From NCBI GenBank assembly GCA_021648285.1, contig JAKITC010000004.1, forward strand, positions 1-64,000: a DNA stretch of 64,000 bases. Direction: 5' to 3'. Below are positions 36,153 through 45,552 of the stretch, one piece after another. This DNA comes from Sulfurimonas sp. (lineage in GTDB: Bacteria; Campylobacterota; Campylobacteria; Campylobacterales; Sulfurimonadaceae). The position numbers and the translations under genes were made by a program. A model generated the notes under the pieces. That model ran no database searches. It was not told the origin of the DNA and was given only the letters and a program-made list of their open reading frames with translations. How positions within the stretch are numbered: the first letter of the stretch is position 1; each line of letters opens with the position of its first letter.

Positions 36153-36740
36153 ATGAATCAACAAGATGCTATAAAAATATTTGAAGAAAAACAAGTGCGA
36201 ACTCTTTGGGATGAAGACCAAGAGGAGTGGTATGTTTCTATTGTAGATGTAATTGAAATTTTGGCAGAAAGTAAAAATCCTCAAGCATATTGGAGAAAGC
36301 TTAAGCAACGGCTAAAAGAAGAAGGAAATGAAACCGTGACAAATTGTCACGGTTTGAAAATGAAAGCAGCAGATGGCAAAATGAGGCTTACAGATGAGTG
36401 GAAAGACAAGGGTGTGCAAGAGGGATTGGAATTTGCAACTCTTACAGATATTATTACAAAGACTTGGGCTGATAAAACAAGCAAAGAGTATAAAATATTA
36501 AAAGGACTAAAAAAAGAAAACTTACGGGACAATATGACAAATACAGAACTTATTTTAAACATGCTTGCAGAAGCTTCTACCAAAGATATATCACAAGCAA
36601 CAAATCCTAAAAATTTAGATGAAAGTAAAAAAGTAGCTAAACAAGGTGGAGATGTGGCAAAAGAAGCACTTGAAGCAAAAACAGGTAAAAAAGTAGTGAC
36701 TGATTTAAATGCTAAGACAATATTGGAAAATAAAAAATGA
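36153..36740 (+). CDS. BRO-N domain (prophage antirepressor-like) protein
   Basis: 'VRTLWDEDQEEWYVSIVDVIEILAESKNPQAYWRKLKQRLKEEGNETVTNCHGLKMKAADGKMRLTD'. Confidence 0.8.
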   Translation: MNQQDAIKIFEEKQVRTLWDEDQEEWYVSIVDVIEILAESKNPQAYWRKLKQRLKEEGNETVTNCHGLKMKAADGKMRLTDEWKDKGVQEGLEFATLTDIITKTWADKTSKEYKILKGLKKENLRDNMTNTELILNMLAEASTKDISQATNPKNLDESKKVAKQGGDVAKEALEAKTGKKVVTDLNAKTILENKK

Positions 36741-36789
36741 AATTTCAGCACTTTTTGAAAGATTATTACCTCAACATGCAAAGAAAGAG

Positions 36790-37578
36790 ATGAATTTAAT
36801 TAAAATAAATAACTCAAACAGAGATGAATTAGAGATATATCATAAGCTTAGAGAAAATGCTTTTACAGAGGACAACAGCTTTATAGCAGATAGCCCAAAA
36901 GTTGTAAATATCCTTTTGCAGACTGATATACATGTAAAGAGTATATTGGCAACGCAGGAGTATTATAATGAGTTTGAAGAGTTGATATCTAAAAAGAGTA
37001 TCCCTAAACTTTTTGTGATAGATAAAAAAGAGATGCAGGAGATTATCGGGCACAAGATTCATCACAATTGTATGATGCATGGAATTCGTCCAAAAGAAAC
37101 ACCCTTAGAAAAACTAGATGATAATATAATAATGCTCGATGAAATAACTTCAACTGAAAATGTCGGCTCGATAGCAAGAAGTGCAGCAGCTCTTGGAGTT
37201 AATTCATACTTGCTCCCTGCTCAAGCGCCACATCCTTATTCTCGTAGAGCTTTACGAGTTTCTATGGGGCACATCACAAAGTTACATGTACATGTTTATG
37301 ATGATATATTTTCAACACTTACTATGCTAAAAGCCAATGATTATAAGATATTCGGGGCTGAGATTACTGAGGATTCAACTCCACTTATGGATGTAAAAAT
37401 CCCGAAAAAATGGGTAATGTTAATGGGTCACGAAGCTAAAGGACTCTCACAAGAAGTTATTGACATGTGTGATGAGATTGTAGAGATTGAGATGATGGAT
37501 GATATAAGAAGTTTTAATGTTGGAGTTGCTGCTTCAATATTAATGTATCAGTTTAAAAATAGTAAAAAATCAATATAA
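36790..37578 (+). CDS. SpoU/TrmH-family RNA methyltransferase
   Basis: 'DEITSTENVGSIARSAAALGVNSYLL', 'ALRVSMGHITKL', 'MLMGHEAKGLSQEVIDMCDEIVEIEMM', 'FNVGVAASILMYQF'; start taken at 36790 rather than 36709. Confidence 0.88.
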   Translation: MNLIKINNSNRDELEIYHKLRENAFTEDNSFIADSPKVVNILLQTDIHVKSILATQEYYNEFEELISKKSIPKLFVIDKKEMQEIIGHKIHHNCMMHGIRPKETPLEKLDDNIIMLDEITSTENVGSIARSAAALGVNSYLLPAQAPHPYSRRALRVSMGHITKLHVHVYDDIFSTLTMLKANDYKIFGAEITEDSTPLMDVKIPKKWVMLMGHEAKGLSQEVIDMCDEIVEIEMMDDIRSFNVGVAASILMYQFKNSKKSI

Positions 37579-37611
37579 TATGTTGATAGATATTAAAAGA
37601 GAGAATTTGAT

Positions 37612-38871
37612 ATGGAAAATGTATACTTAGGGCGCCAACCGATTCTTGATTTAGACGGTAATCTTAACTCTTATGAAGTTTTATACAGAGAGGGGCATGA
37701 CCCGAAAAAAGGCATTAGTAATCGTTTTGTCAGTGCGGCTGTAATTAACAGTGTTTTAAATAAGTTTGGAACACATGCAGTACTTGGAAATCGTAAAGCA
37801 TTTGTAAAAGTTGATGAAAAATTTTTAATGAATGACTTGATTTTCACGATTCCAAATAATTTTTTTATATTTTCAATAGTATATATTGATGTAACTGATA
37901 AAGTAATAGAGAGATTTGAGCAATTAAAAGCCAAAGGGTATGAATTAGCCATAAATGATATAGCTATAAATGAAGAAGATCTTCAAAAGTATGCAAATGT
38001 ATTGGACTCACTCTCTTATGTTAAGATAGATTTTGACAAATACTTCAAAGAAGATTCTTCCGTTAAAAGTATAATCCACTCTCTAAAAAACAATAATATT
38101 AAAGTTGTTGCTACAAAAATTGAAGATGCATATGAATATGATTTAGCCAAGAAGATGGGATGTGATCTTTTTCAAGGTTATTTCTTTGCAAAACCAAATA
38201 TTATTGAACATGCAAAATATGATTCTACCCATGCAAATATACTTAAATTATATACGATACTGATGGAAGACACAAACATAGATGAAATAGTTGCAGAATT
38301 TGAAAAAAATCATGCTATAACTGTTCAGTTATTACAGTATATAAATTCAGGTGCTTTTCATTTTAAAAACAGAATCTCGTCAATGCATCATATTTTAACA
38401 CTGGTTGGACGAGCTCCTCTTGCTCAATGGTTGATGCTGATGATTTACTCAAAATCTGTAGCTAAGAGCAGTGAACTACCCCCTTTAATGTTGATGGTGA
38501 AACATCGTACAGAGTTGATTGTGGAGATTTTGAAAAAAATAGAACCTGATGTCAGAAGTAACACATTGGGTAAAGCTTATTTTGTTGGGGTTTTATCTCT
38601 TATTGACACAGTGTTTGGTGTGGAGTTGAAAATAATATTAAAAGACATGCATGTTGGTGATGCTATAAAAAAAGCTCTTTTAGAGGATGAAGGTATTCTT
38701 GGAGAAATCTATGCATTAGTAAGAGATATTGAATCATTTCATACACAAGGTATAGAAGATTTTGTTCAAAAACATAATATAGAAAAAAGTATGATAGATG
38801 AGTTGTCACTAAAAAGTATGCAAGAAGCTACAGCTTTTGAAGATGCAGTTTGTTCAACGCCGAACTCTTAA
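37612..38871 (+). CDS. EAL-HDOD (YuxH-type) signalling protein
   Basis: 'VYLGRQPILDLDGNLNSYEVLYREG', 'KKMGCDLFQGYFFAKP', HDOD-like second half. Confidence 0.85.
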   Translation: MENVYLGRQPILDLDGNLNSYEVLYREGHDPKKGISNRFVSAAVINSVLNKFGTHAVLGNRKAFVKVDEKFLMNDLIFTIPNNFFIFSIVYIDVTDKVIERFEQLKAKGYELAINDIAINEEDLQKYANVLDSLSYVKIDFDKYFKEDSSVKSIIHSLKNNNIKVVATKIEDAYEYDLAKKMGCDLFQGYFFAKPNIIEHAKYDSTHANILKLYTILMEDTNIDEIVAEFEKNHAITVQLLQYINSGAFHFKNRISSMHHILTLVGRAPLAQWLMLMIYSKSVAKSSELPPLMLMVKHRTELIVEILKKIEPDVRSNTLGKAYFVGVLSLIDTVFGVELKIILKDMHVGDAIKKALLEDEGILGEIYALVRDIESFHTQGIEDFVQKHNIEKSMIDELSLKSMQEATAFEDAVCSTPNS

Positions 38872-38922
38872 TATACAAGCTAAAAAATAAAAATAATACT
38901 ATAAATTAAAAGGGAATAAACT

Positions 38923-39279
38923 ATGAATTTTCAAAATGAAGAGCTACCAGAAGGTGCTGTTAAAGTTGGTGCAACTCCAAATATGACAGAAGTAACAGTT
39001 GTAAAAGGAATACTTAAAAATCATCTTGCTCCAAAAGGTAAATTTGGACTTGTAGTAGTCGAAGAGGGTTCGTTGCAGTATGTTTGGGAAGATGACAAAG
39101 ATAATGTTTTAGATGCCGATAAAGATCATCCAATAGTTATTGAACCTGAGAGATATCACAATGTAGTTATTACCGGTCCAGTTGTTTTTCGTGTAGAATT
39201 TTATAAAGTTTTACAAAAAGATGAAGAGCATAAAGAGGGTGATAGACCCGGTGAAGTATTTTGTGAGTGTATGGGTTAA
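38923..39279 (+). CDS. DUF1971 / TehB-YeaR-like protein
   Basis: 'LAPKGKFGLVVVEEGSLQYVWE', 'IEPERYHNVVITGPVVFRVEFYK'. Confidence 0.7.
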   Translation: MNFQNEELPEGAVKVGATPNMTEVTVVKGILKNHLAPKGKFGLVVVEEGSLQYVWEDDKDNVLDADKDHPIVIEPERYHNVVITGPVVFRVEFYKVLQKDEEHKEGDRPGEVFCECMG

Positions 39280-39282
39280 CAT

Positions 39283-39477
39283 ATGGCAGATGGTACAAAA
39301 CGAGCTAATATAAAAAGCGGGATGAGTGTAGCGATAGTTCTTAAACAAGACCAAGAGAGTGGACTGCTTACGGACGGCATAGTGCGTGATATTTTAACAA
39401 AATCTGCCACTCATCCTCATGGAATTAAAGTTCGTCTTATGAGTCGTGAAGTTGGACGAGTCAAGGAAATATACTAA
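39283..39477 (+). CDS. YwbE family protein
   Basis: 'GTKRANIKSGMSVAIVLKQDQESGLLTDGIVRDILTKSATHPHGIKVRL'. Confidence 0.85.
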   Translation: MADGTKRANIKSGMSVAIVLKQDQESGLLTDGIVRDILTKSATHPHGIKVRLMSREVGRVKEIY

Positions 39478-39519
39478 AACTCTAGCTAACTAATGTTATA
39501 ATTCTAAAAAAGATTTTTA

Positions 39520-40887
39520 ATGACCACAAAATTTTCAAACCTCCTACTTTCAAAAGAGATGCTTCATAACCTAAATGAAATTGGGTATAAAGAGATGACT
39601 CCCATCCAGGCTGAGAGCCTGCCTTATATTTTAGAAGGTCGTGATGTAATCGCACAAGCAAAAACCGGAAGCGGAAAAACAGCAGCATTTGGTATAGGAC
39701 TGCTGACAAAACTACAAGTGAAAAAGTTTAGAGTTCAAACACTAATCCTCTGTCCAACTCGTGAGTTGGCAGACCAAGTGGCAAAAGAGCTTCGTATGCT
39801 GGCACGTGCTACTCACAATGTTAAAATTTTAACTCTTTGTGGTGGAACAGCTTTTGGACCACAACTAGGTTCTCTTCGTCATGGTGCTCACATAATTGTC
39901 GGAACTCCCGGGCGAATATTAAAACACCTCAAAAAAGAGACACTTTCACTTGAACATATGGATACATTAGTTCTTGATGAAGCTGATAGAATGTTAGATA
40001 TGGGTTTTAGTGAGGAGATAAATGAAGTATTGGAATTTGCTCCAAAAGAGAGACAGACTCTTCTTTTTTCAGCAACTTACACTGATGAAATTTTGGATAT
40101 AAGCACAACTCTGCAAAAAGATGCTGTAAATATTAAAACAACTTCTACTGAGACAACAAATAAAATCACTGAGTATTTTTATGAAGTAGATCATGGAGAA
40201 AAACTAAATACACTTGTAAATATTTTTAGTAATTTTGAACCTGAAAATGTCATAGTTTTTTGTAACACAAAGATAGAAGCAGATGAAATTGCTAACACTT
40301 TGCAGAAAAAAAACATAGATGCACTTGCAATACACGGGGACTTAGAGCAGTATGAAAGAAATGATGTGTTAGTACAGTTTGCTAACAAAAGTGCTACCGT
40401 ATTAGTCGCAACAGATGTAGCAGCAAGGGGATTAGACATAAAAGAGCTTTCGATGGTTGTAAACTATGATATCCCTCATTCAGAAGAGACTTATACTCAC
40501 AGAATCGGACGAACAGGACGCGCGGGGAAAGAAGGCTTGGCTTTTACTCTTTACGAAGCAAATGAAATACGAAATGCAGATGAATATAAGAACGATACTC
40601 GTATTTTTGAAGATGCAAGTTCACTCAAAGTTGTAAATAATTTTGATATGAAACCTGTCAATGTTACTCTCGTAATCGAGGGCGGCAAAAAAGATAAAGT
40701 TCGTGCAGGCGACCTGCTTGGTGCTTTAACAGGTGATGCAGGTCTCTCAGGAAGCAGTATTGGAAAGATAGATATTTATGACAGACAGAGTTATGTAGCT
40801 ATTGAGAATTCCAAGATTGACGAAGCACATGACAAACTCAAAAATGGGAAAATAAAAGGTAAAAAGTTTTCAGTTTGGATTCTCTAA
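39520..40887 (+). CDS. dbpA: ATP-dependent RNA helicase DbpA-like (DEAD box)
   Basis: 'AKTGSGKTAAFG', 'PTRELADQ', 'VLDEADRML', 'SATYT', 'HRIGRTGRAG', C-terminal DbpA-type RNA-binding domain. Confidence 0.9.
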   Translation: MTTKFSNLLLSKEMLHNLNEIGYKEMTPIQAESLPYILEGRDVIAQAKTGSGKTAAFGIGLLTKLQVKKFRVQTLILCPTRELADQVAKELRMLARATHNVKILTLCGGTAFGPQLGSLRHGAHIIVGTPGRILKHLKKETLSLEHMDTLVLDEADRMLDMGFSEEINEVLEFAPKERQTLLFSATYTDEILDISTTLQKDAVNIKTTSTETTNKITEYFYEVDHGEKLNTLVNIFSNFEPENVIVFCNTKIEADEIANTLQKKNIDALAIHGDLEQYERNDVLVQFANKSATVLVATDVAARGLDIKELSMVVNYDIPHSEETYTHRIGRTGRAGKEGLAFTLYEANEIRNADEYKNDTRIFEDASSLKVVNNFDMKPVNVTLVIEGGKKDKVRAGDLLGALTGDAGLSGSSIGKIDIYDRQSYVAIENSKIDEAHDKLKNGKIKGKKFSVWIL

Positions 40888-41387
40888 AATATCTGAATCA
40901 CTATCCAGAAGCTACAAAGAATCAAGTTCTTGAGCTTATAACGAGAGATAAGCTGACAGATTATCTTTTAGACAAATATCCAAATCAACATGTCAAAAAG
41001 AGCGATAAGGAACTTTTTTCTTATGTAAATGAACTTAAAAACACTCATATGAAAAAAGTTGCTCCACTTAATAAAGTTATTTATGATGGTAAAATAAACG
41101 TTATTCATAACGCTTTAGGAACCCACCAATTTATTTCACGAGTACAGGGCGGTAAACTAAAAACAAAAAACGAGATTCGTATAGCTTCCATGTTCAAAAG
41201 TGTTCCCGAGGAATTCTTGAAGATGATTGCAGTACATGAGTTGGCTCATTTTAAAGAGAAAGAACATAACAAAGCATTTTATAAATTATGTGTATATATG
41301 CAACCATTTTATATTCAAGTAGAGTTTGATTTGAGGCTTTATTTAACACATATGGATATTTTGGGTAAGATAGATAAATGGAAATAA
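40875..41387 (+). CDS. YgjP-like M48-type metallopeptidase
   Basis: 'MIAVHELAHFKEKEHNKAFYKL'. Confidence 0.8.
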   Translation: MDSLKYLNHYPEATKNQVLELITRDKLTDYLLDKYPNQHVKKSDKELFSYVNELKNTHMKKVAPLNKVIYDGKINVIHNALGTHQFISRVQGGKLKTKNEIRIASMFKSVPEEFLKMIAVHELAHFKEKEHNKAFYKLCVYMQPFYIQVEFDLRLYLTHMDILGKIDKWK

Positions 41388-41432
41388 ATTGTTTGATATG
41401 ATATTTTCTTACTTTAATAAACTAGGAACTGT

Positions 41433-43643
41433 ATGAAGTACTCTTTAATCTTAAAAATCTTTATTCCTATTCTATTTCTTGTGATTGCAGAAATTATTGT
41501 TATTACAGAATTTTCTTCTAATCTTCATAAATCTAAGCTTTATGAAGAGAGTGTTAGTAGTGCAATTCAGGCGGCTAAGCAGTATAAAGAAATACGTTCA
41601 TACTATAATGATTATGTAGTTAGTAAAATTTCTCAGAACTCCGGCATACTTATAGATTTAAACCATAAAAATATTCCCAACACTATTCCACTGCCAGCTA
41701 CGATGATACACGATCTAAGCGAGATAGTAAATAAAAAACTAAATGGTATGCAGATTAAAATTTATAGTGACTATCCATTTCCAAATCGCATCAATAGAAA
41801 GTTGGATGATTTTGAAAAATCGTCAATGCAGTATTTTAGAAACAATAAATCGAGAGAACCTAGAATCTCTCAAGAGACTCAAAACGGGCTAGAAGTTATA
41901 CGCGTAGCTATAGCTGATGAAATGACAAGTTTGACATGTGTTGATTGTCATAATTCTTACTTAGATACGCCGAAAAATGATTGGAAACTTGATGATATCA
42001 GGGGTGTACTAGAAGTAATAATTCCTCTGCAGACACAGATAAATAACAATAACACAGTTACAAAATATATAAATATTACTGTTATTGCTTCGAGTTTAAT
42101 AGTTTTGATAATGATATATCTAATAATTTTGCATTTTTCTAAAATTGAAAGAGAAGATAAAGATAAATTACTACAAAAGCAGAAAAAACTAAACAAAGCC
42201 ATTTTGTCTTTTGATAAAAATGTAATCTCATTAAGTGCGGATTTAAATGGAGTTATTACTTATGTTAGTCAGGCTCTATGTGATATTAGTGGATATGACA
42301 AAGAAGAATTATTAGGTAAATCACACAATATTTTACGACATCCTGACATGTCTAAAGAAACTTATAAAGAACTATGGACAGAGATAAAAAAAGGAAACAC
42401 TTGGGATGGTGAAATAAGAAATAAAAAGAAAAATGGAGGCTATTATTGGGTTAGAACTACAATAATACCAGAGTATGATAATGATAAATTAATTGGATAC
42501 AGTTCAATTCGTCACGATATAACGGCACAAAAAGTAAAAGAAGAATTTTTCTCTAATATGAGTCATGAACTTCGAACACCGCTAAATGCTATTCTCGGTT
42601 TTGTTGGTATCTTAGGCAAGCAAATAGATGATAAAAAACATAAAGATTATTTAAAATATATAGGTTCTAATTCACAACAGTTATTAAGCTTGATAAACGA
42701 CATATTAGATCTTTCAAAAATCAACAATGGAGATTTTACTATTGATAAATATAAATCTAATGCTTATGATGAAATTACAAATAATATCAATCGTTTTAAT
42801 GGAGTGCTTGCCAGTAGCTATATTTTATTCTCTTTCAATATAGATAAACACCTGCAAGGCGTATTTATAGCAGATTGGCTGAGAGTGAGTCAAATAATAT
42901 TAAACCTTGTTTCTAATGCAATAAAATTTACGCCCAACAATGGAATGATTTCATTAGATGTAGATTATATTGATAAATCTTTAGTTATTGTTGTAACGGA
43001 TACCGGAATAGGTATGAGTCCTGAAGTGCAAGATAAAATATTTAAGCCTTTTGTCCAAGCTGACGGTTCTACTACCAGAAAGTACGGAGGTACAGGTTTA
43101 GGTCTAAGTATTACGCAAAATCTTATTGAAATGATGCAAGGAAAACTGGAAGTTGAAAGTGTAGAGGGAGAAGGTTCATCATTTACAGTTGAAATTCCGG
43201 TTGAAAAGATCTCTTCAGATATTGTTACGCATGAAGAAATTAATTTTGATGAAATACAAAACATTCCTTTAAGCGGGAGAGTATTGGTTGCAGAGGACAA
43301 TAAAACAAACCAGCTGTTAGTTAAACTTCTTTTAGAAGACATGGGTGTAGAGTGTGATATAGCCGAAGATGGAGCGAAAGCTTTAAAAATGTATGATCCT
43401 TCTATTCATGAACTTATACTTATGGATGAAAATATGCCAAATATGAATGGTGTTGTTGCAATGCATAAAATAAGAGAAAAATATAAAGATGATTGCGGAC
43501 CGATAATAGCACTTACTGCCAATGTTATGAAGGGTGACAAGGAGCGCTTTATAAAAGAGGGTATGGATGACTATATTCCAAAACCTATAGATGAAAATCA
43601 CCTCAACAAAGTGCTTACAAAGTTTTTAAAAAAGAAAGATTAG
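41433..43643 (+). CDS. hybrid sensor histidine kinase with CxxCH periplasmic (DUF3365-like) sensor, PAS, HK and receiver domains
   Basis: 'MTSLTCVDCHNSYL', PAS 'LGKSHNILRHPDMSKE', 'FFSNMSHELRTPLNAILGF', 'GGTGLGLSIT', REC 'ILMDENMPNMNGVVAMHKIR'. Confidence 0.9.
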   Translation: MKYSLILKIFIPILFLVIAEIIVITEFSSNLHKSKLYEESVSSAIQAAKQYKEIRSYYNDYVVSKISQNSGILIDLNHKNIPNTIPLPATMIHDLSEIVNKKLNGMQIKIYSDYPFPNRINRKLDDFEKSSMQYFRNNKSREPRISQETQNGLEVIRVAIADEMTSLTCVDCHNSYLDTPKNDWKLDDIRGVLEVIIPLQTQINNNNTVTKYINITVIASSLIVLIMIYLIILHFSKIEREDKDKLLQKQKKLNKAILSFDKNVISLSADLNGVITYVSQALCDISGYDKEELLGKSHNILRHPDMSKETYKELWTEIKKGNTWDGEIRNKKKNGGYYWVRTTIIPEYDNDKLIGYSSIRHDITAQKVKEEFFSNMSHELRTPLNAILGFVGILGKQIDDKKHKDYLKYIGSNSQQLLSLINDILDLSKINNGDFTIDKYKSNAYDEITNNINRFNGVLASSYILFSFNIDKHLQGVFIADWLRVSQIILNLVSNAIKFTPNNGMISLDVDYIDKSLVIVVTDTGIGMSPEVQDKIFKPFVQADGSTTRKYGGTGLGLSITQNLIEMMQGKLEVESVEGEGSSFTVEIPVEKISSDIVTHEEINFDEIQNIPLSGRVLVAEDNKTNQLLVKLLLEDMGVECDIAEDGAKALKMYDPSIHELILMDENMPNMNGVVAMHKIREKYKDDCGPIIALTANVMKGDKERFIKEGMDDYIPKPIDENHLNKVLTKFLKKKD

Positions 43644-45523
43644 CTATTCTCGATTTCTAGTAATTTTTTCTCATAATTTTCTGTGATTTCATCCAGCTCG
43701 GTTTGTGCTATTTCTAAAAGCTCAAACATCTCTTCAACTTCATTCTCTTGCTTGGATACTACTTTTGAAAGCTCCATGAGTCTAGAACTGTCTCTAGAGT
43801 TTGAGACTTCTATCAGCTCTTGATGGTTTAGCTCCAAACTCTCTTCAATCTCCATAATAGAACTCTCAAATTTTTCAACTCTCTTTTTTAGAGGTGCGGT
43901 TACCTTATTTCTCTCGCGGACTAATTCAGCCTTTAGCTTCTTGTTCTCTTTATTGTTAGATTTTGGAGCAGATTTTATCTTATCTTCCTGCTCTTCTCCA
44001 CCCAGGTGGTCCCTCTCTCTAGCTTTGCTAGATTCACCTTGTTCTTCCCAGCCAATTTTTTCTAAGAACAGATCGTACCCGCCGTCAAAATACTCAGCAC
44101 CATCTTTTGCAAAGATGACAAGTCTGTCACATACACGACGTAGCAACTCTTCAGAGTGAGTTACGATGACAACTGCACCGTCAAAGTTTTGTATAGCACA
44201 TGTGAGTGCCTCAATAGAATCCATATCGAGGTGATTGGTAGGCTCATCAAGAAAAAGCAGGTTTACTTCTCTGGCTAATATCTGCCCAAGCATAACACGG
44301 CTTTTTTCTCCTCCTGATAACAGCGAAACTTTTTTATCAGCAGAGTCTCCGCTAAACATCATAGCACCACAGATACTTCTGATGACTTGAGTTGATAGTT
44401 TTGTATTTGCTGAGTGTATTTCATCCGTAACAGTCGCAGTCGGATGAAGACGGGCTATGTTTGTCTGACCAAAGTGAGCAAACTCAATAGATGGATGAGA
44501 ACTTATGTCACCGCTAAGTTCTTTTAACTCTTTTGCAAGAACATTAAGCAGAGTTGACTTACCTTTACCGTTTTTACCGATAATCCCAAGGCATTCACCT
44601 TTTTTGATGTTAAAAAATATATCTTTAAAGAGTACATTCTCAGGTGTGTAACCAAAACTAAGATCATTTACCTCAAGCATTATCTTTGCCGGCGTCTCTT
44701 TGAAGTTAAAATCAAAGGCAAGAGTGGAATCAAAAGACAAATTATCCATCAAGTCCATTTTTTCGAGCTGTTTTACTTTTGATTGAGCAAGTGCGGCAGT
44801 TGAAGCACGAGCCTTGTTTTTAGCTATAAATTCTTTAAGCTCTTTTACTTTTTTGTCTTGTGCGATTTTCTGTTTTCCATATAGCTCATCATTTGCACTT
44901 AGCTGCTCATAAAATTTGTGAGTATCTCCAGGAATAACGTTTAGCTGTTTACGCACAATACCCATAGTGTGTGTACAAACCCCGTCCATAAAATCTCTAT
45001 TGTGAGTAATCAGAATAACTTCGCCCTCAAAGGCTCTTAAAAAACTTTTCAGCCATCTAAGTGAAATAATATCAAGATAGTTGGTAGGTTCATCTAAAAG
45101 CAGTAAGTTTGGTTCAGTAACTAGAAGTTTTGCAAGGTTTATACGGATTTGAAAACCACCTGAAAAAGAGAGCGGGTCTTTGTCTAAATCTTCTACTCCA
45201 AATCCTAGACCAAAAAGAATCTTCTCAACTCTGTAAACATCATATTTCATCTCATCGGTAAGTGCTAAAGCCGCCTCTTCTCTTAGAGTGCTCTCACTAA
45301 ATTCCAAATGCTGTTTTAATGTACCGATTTTATAGTTTTTTGGGATGATTATATCACCGCTATCGGGAGACTCTTCATCTAAAATAATTTTAAAAAGAGT
45401 AGATTTACCGCTTCCGTTTCGACCTACTAAACCAACCCTGTTTCCAGAGTTTAGTTTGAAATTTAAGTTGCTGAACAGCTCTTGTTTACCGAAGTTTTTA
45501 CAGATATTTACTAGTTGAATCAT
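43640..45523 (-). CDS. ABC-F family ATPase
   Basis: duplicated Walker A ('GRNGSGKSTLFK', 'GKNGKGKSTLLN') and 'LLLDEPTNYLD', 'LFLDEPTNHLD'. Confidence 0.93.
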   Translation of the reverse strand: MIQLVNICKNFGKQELFSNLNFKLNSGNRVGLVGRNGSGKSTLFKIILDEESPDSGDIIIPKNYKIGTLKQHLEFSESTLREEAALALTDEMKYDVYRVEKILFGLGFGVEDLDKDPLSFSGGFQIRINLAKLLVTEPNLLLLDEPTNYLDIISLRWLKSFLRAFEGEVILITHNRDFMDGVCTHTMGIVRKQLNVIPGDTHKFYEQLSANDELYGKQKIAQDKKVKELKEFIAKNKARASTAALAQSKVKQLEKMDLMDNLSFDSTLAFDFNFKETPAKIMLEVNDLSFGYTPENVLFKDIFFNIKKGECLGIIGKNGKGKSTLLNVLAKELKELSGDISSHPSIEFAHFGQTNIARLHPTATVTDEIHSANTKLSTQVIRSICGAMMFSGDSADKKVSLLSGGEKSRVMLGQILAREVNLLFLDEPTNHLDMDSIEALTCAIQNFDGAVVIVTHSEELLRRVCDRLVIFAKDGAEYFDGGYDLFLEKIGWEEQGESSKARERDHLGGEEQEDKIKSAPKSNNKENKKLKAELVRERNKVTAPLKKRVEKFESSIMEIEESLELNHQELIEVSNSRDSSRLMELSKVVSKQENEVEEMFELLEIAQTELDEITENYEKKLLEIENS

Positions 45524-45552
45524 AAGGCTCTTTTATTTTTTTAATATGCGCA

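Noticed and set aside
36347-36781. 144-aa minus-strand ORF
   Set aside because: Antisense to the BRO-domain gene; hydrophobic low-complexity translation.
36709-36789. N-terminal extension of the SpoU methyltransferase in the ORF track
   Set aside because: Overlaps the BRO gene end; the duplicated copy at 35775 supports the start at 36790 (MNLIKI).
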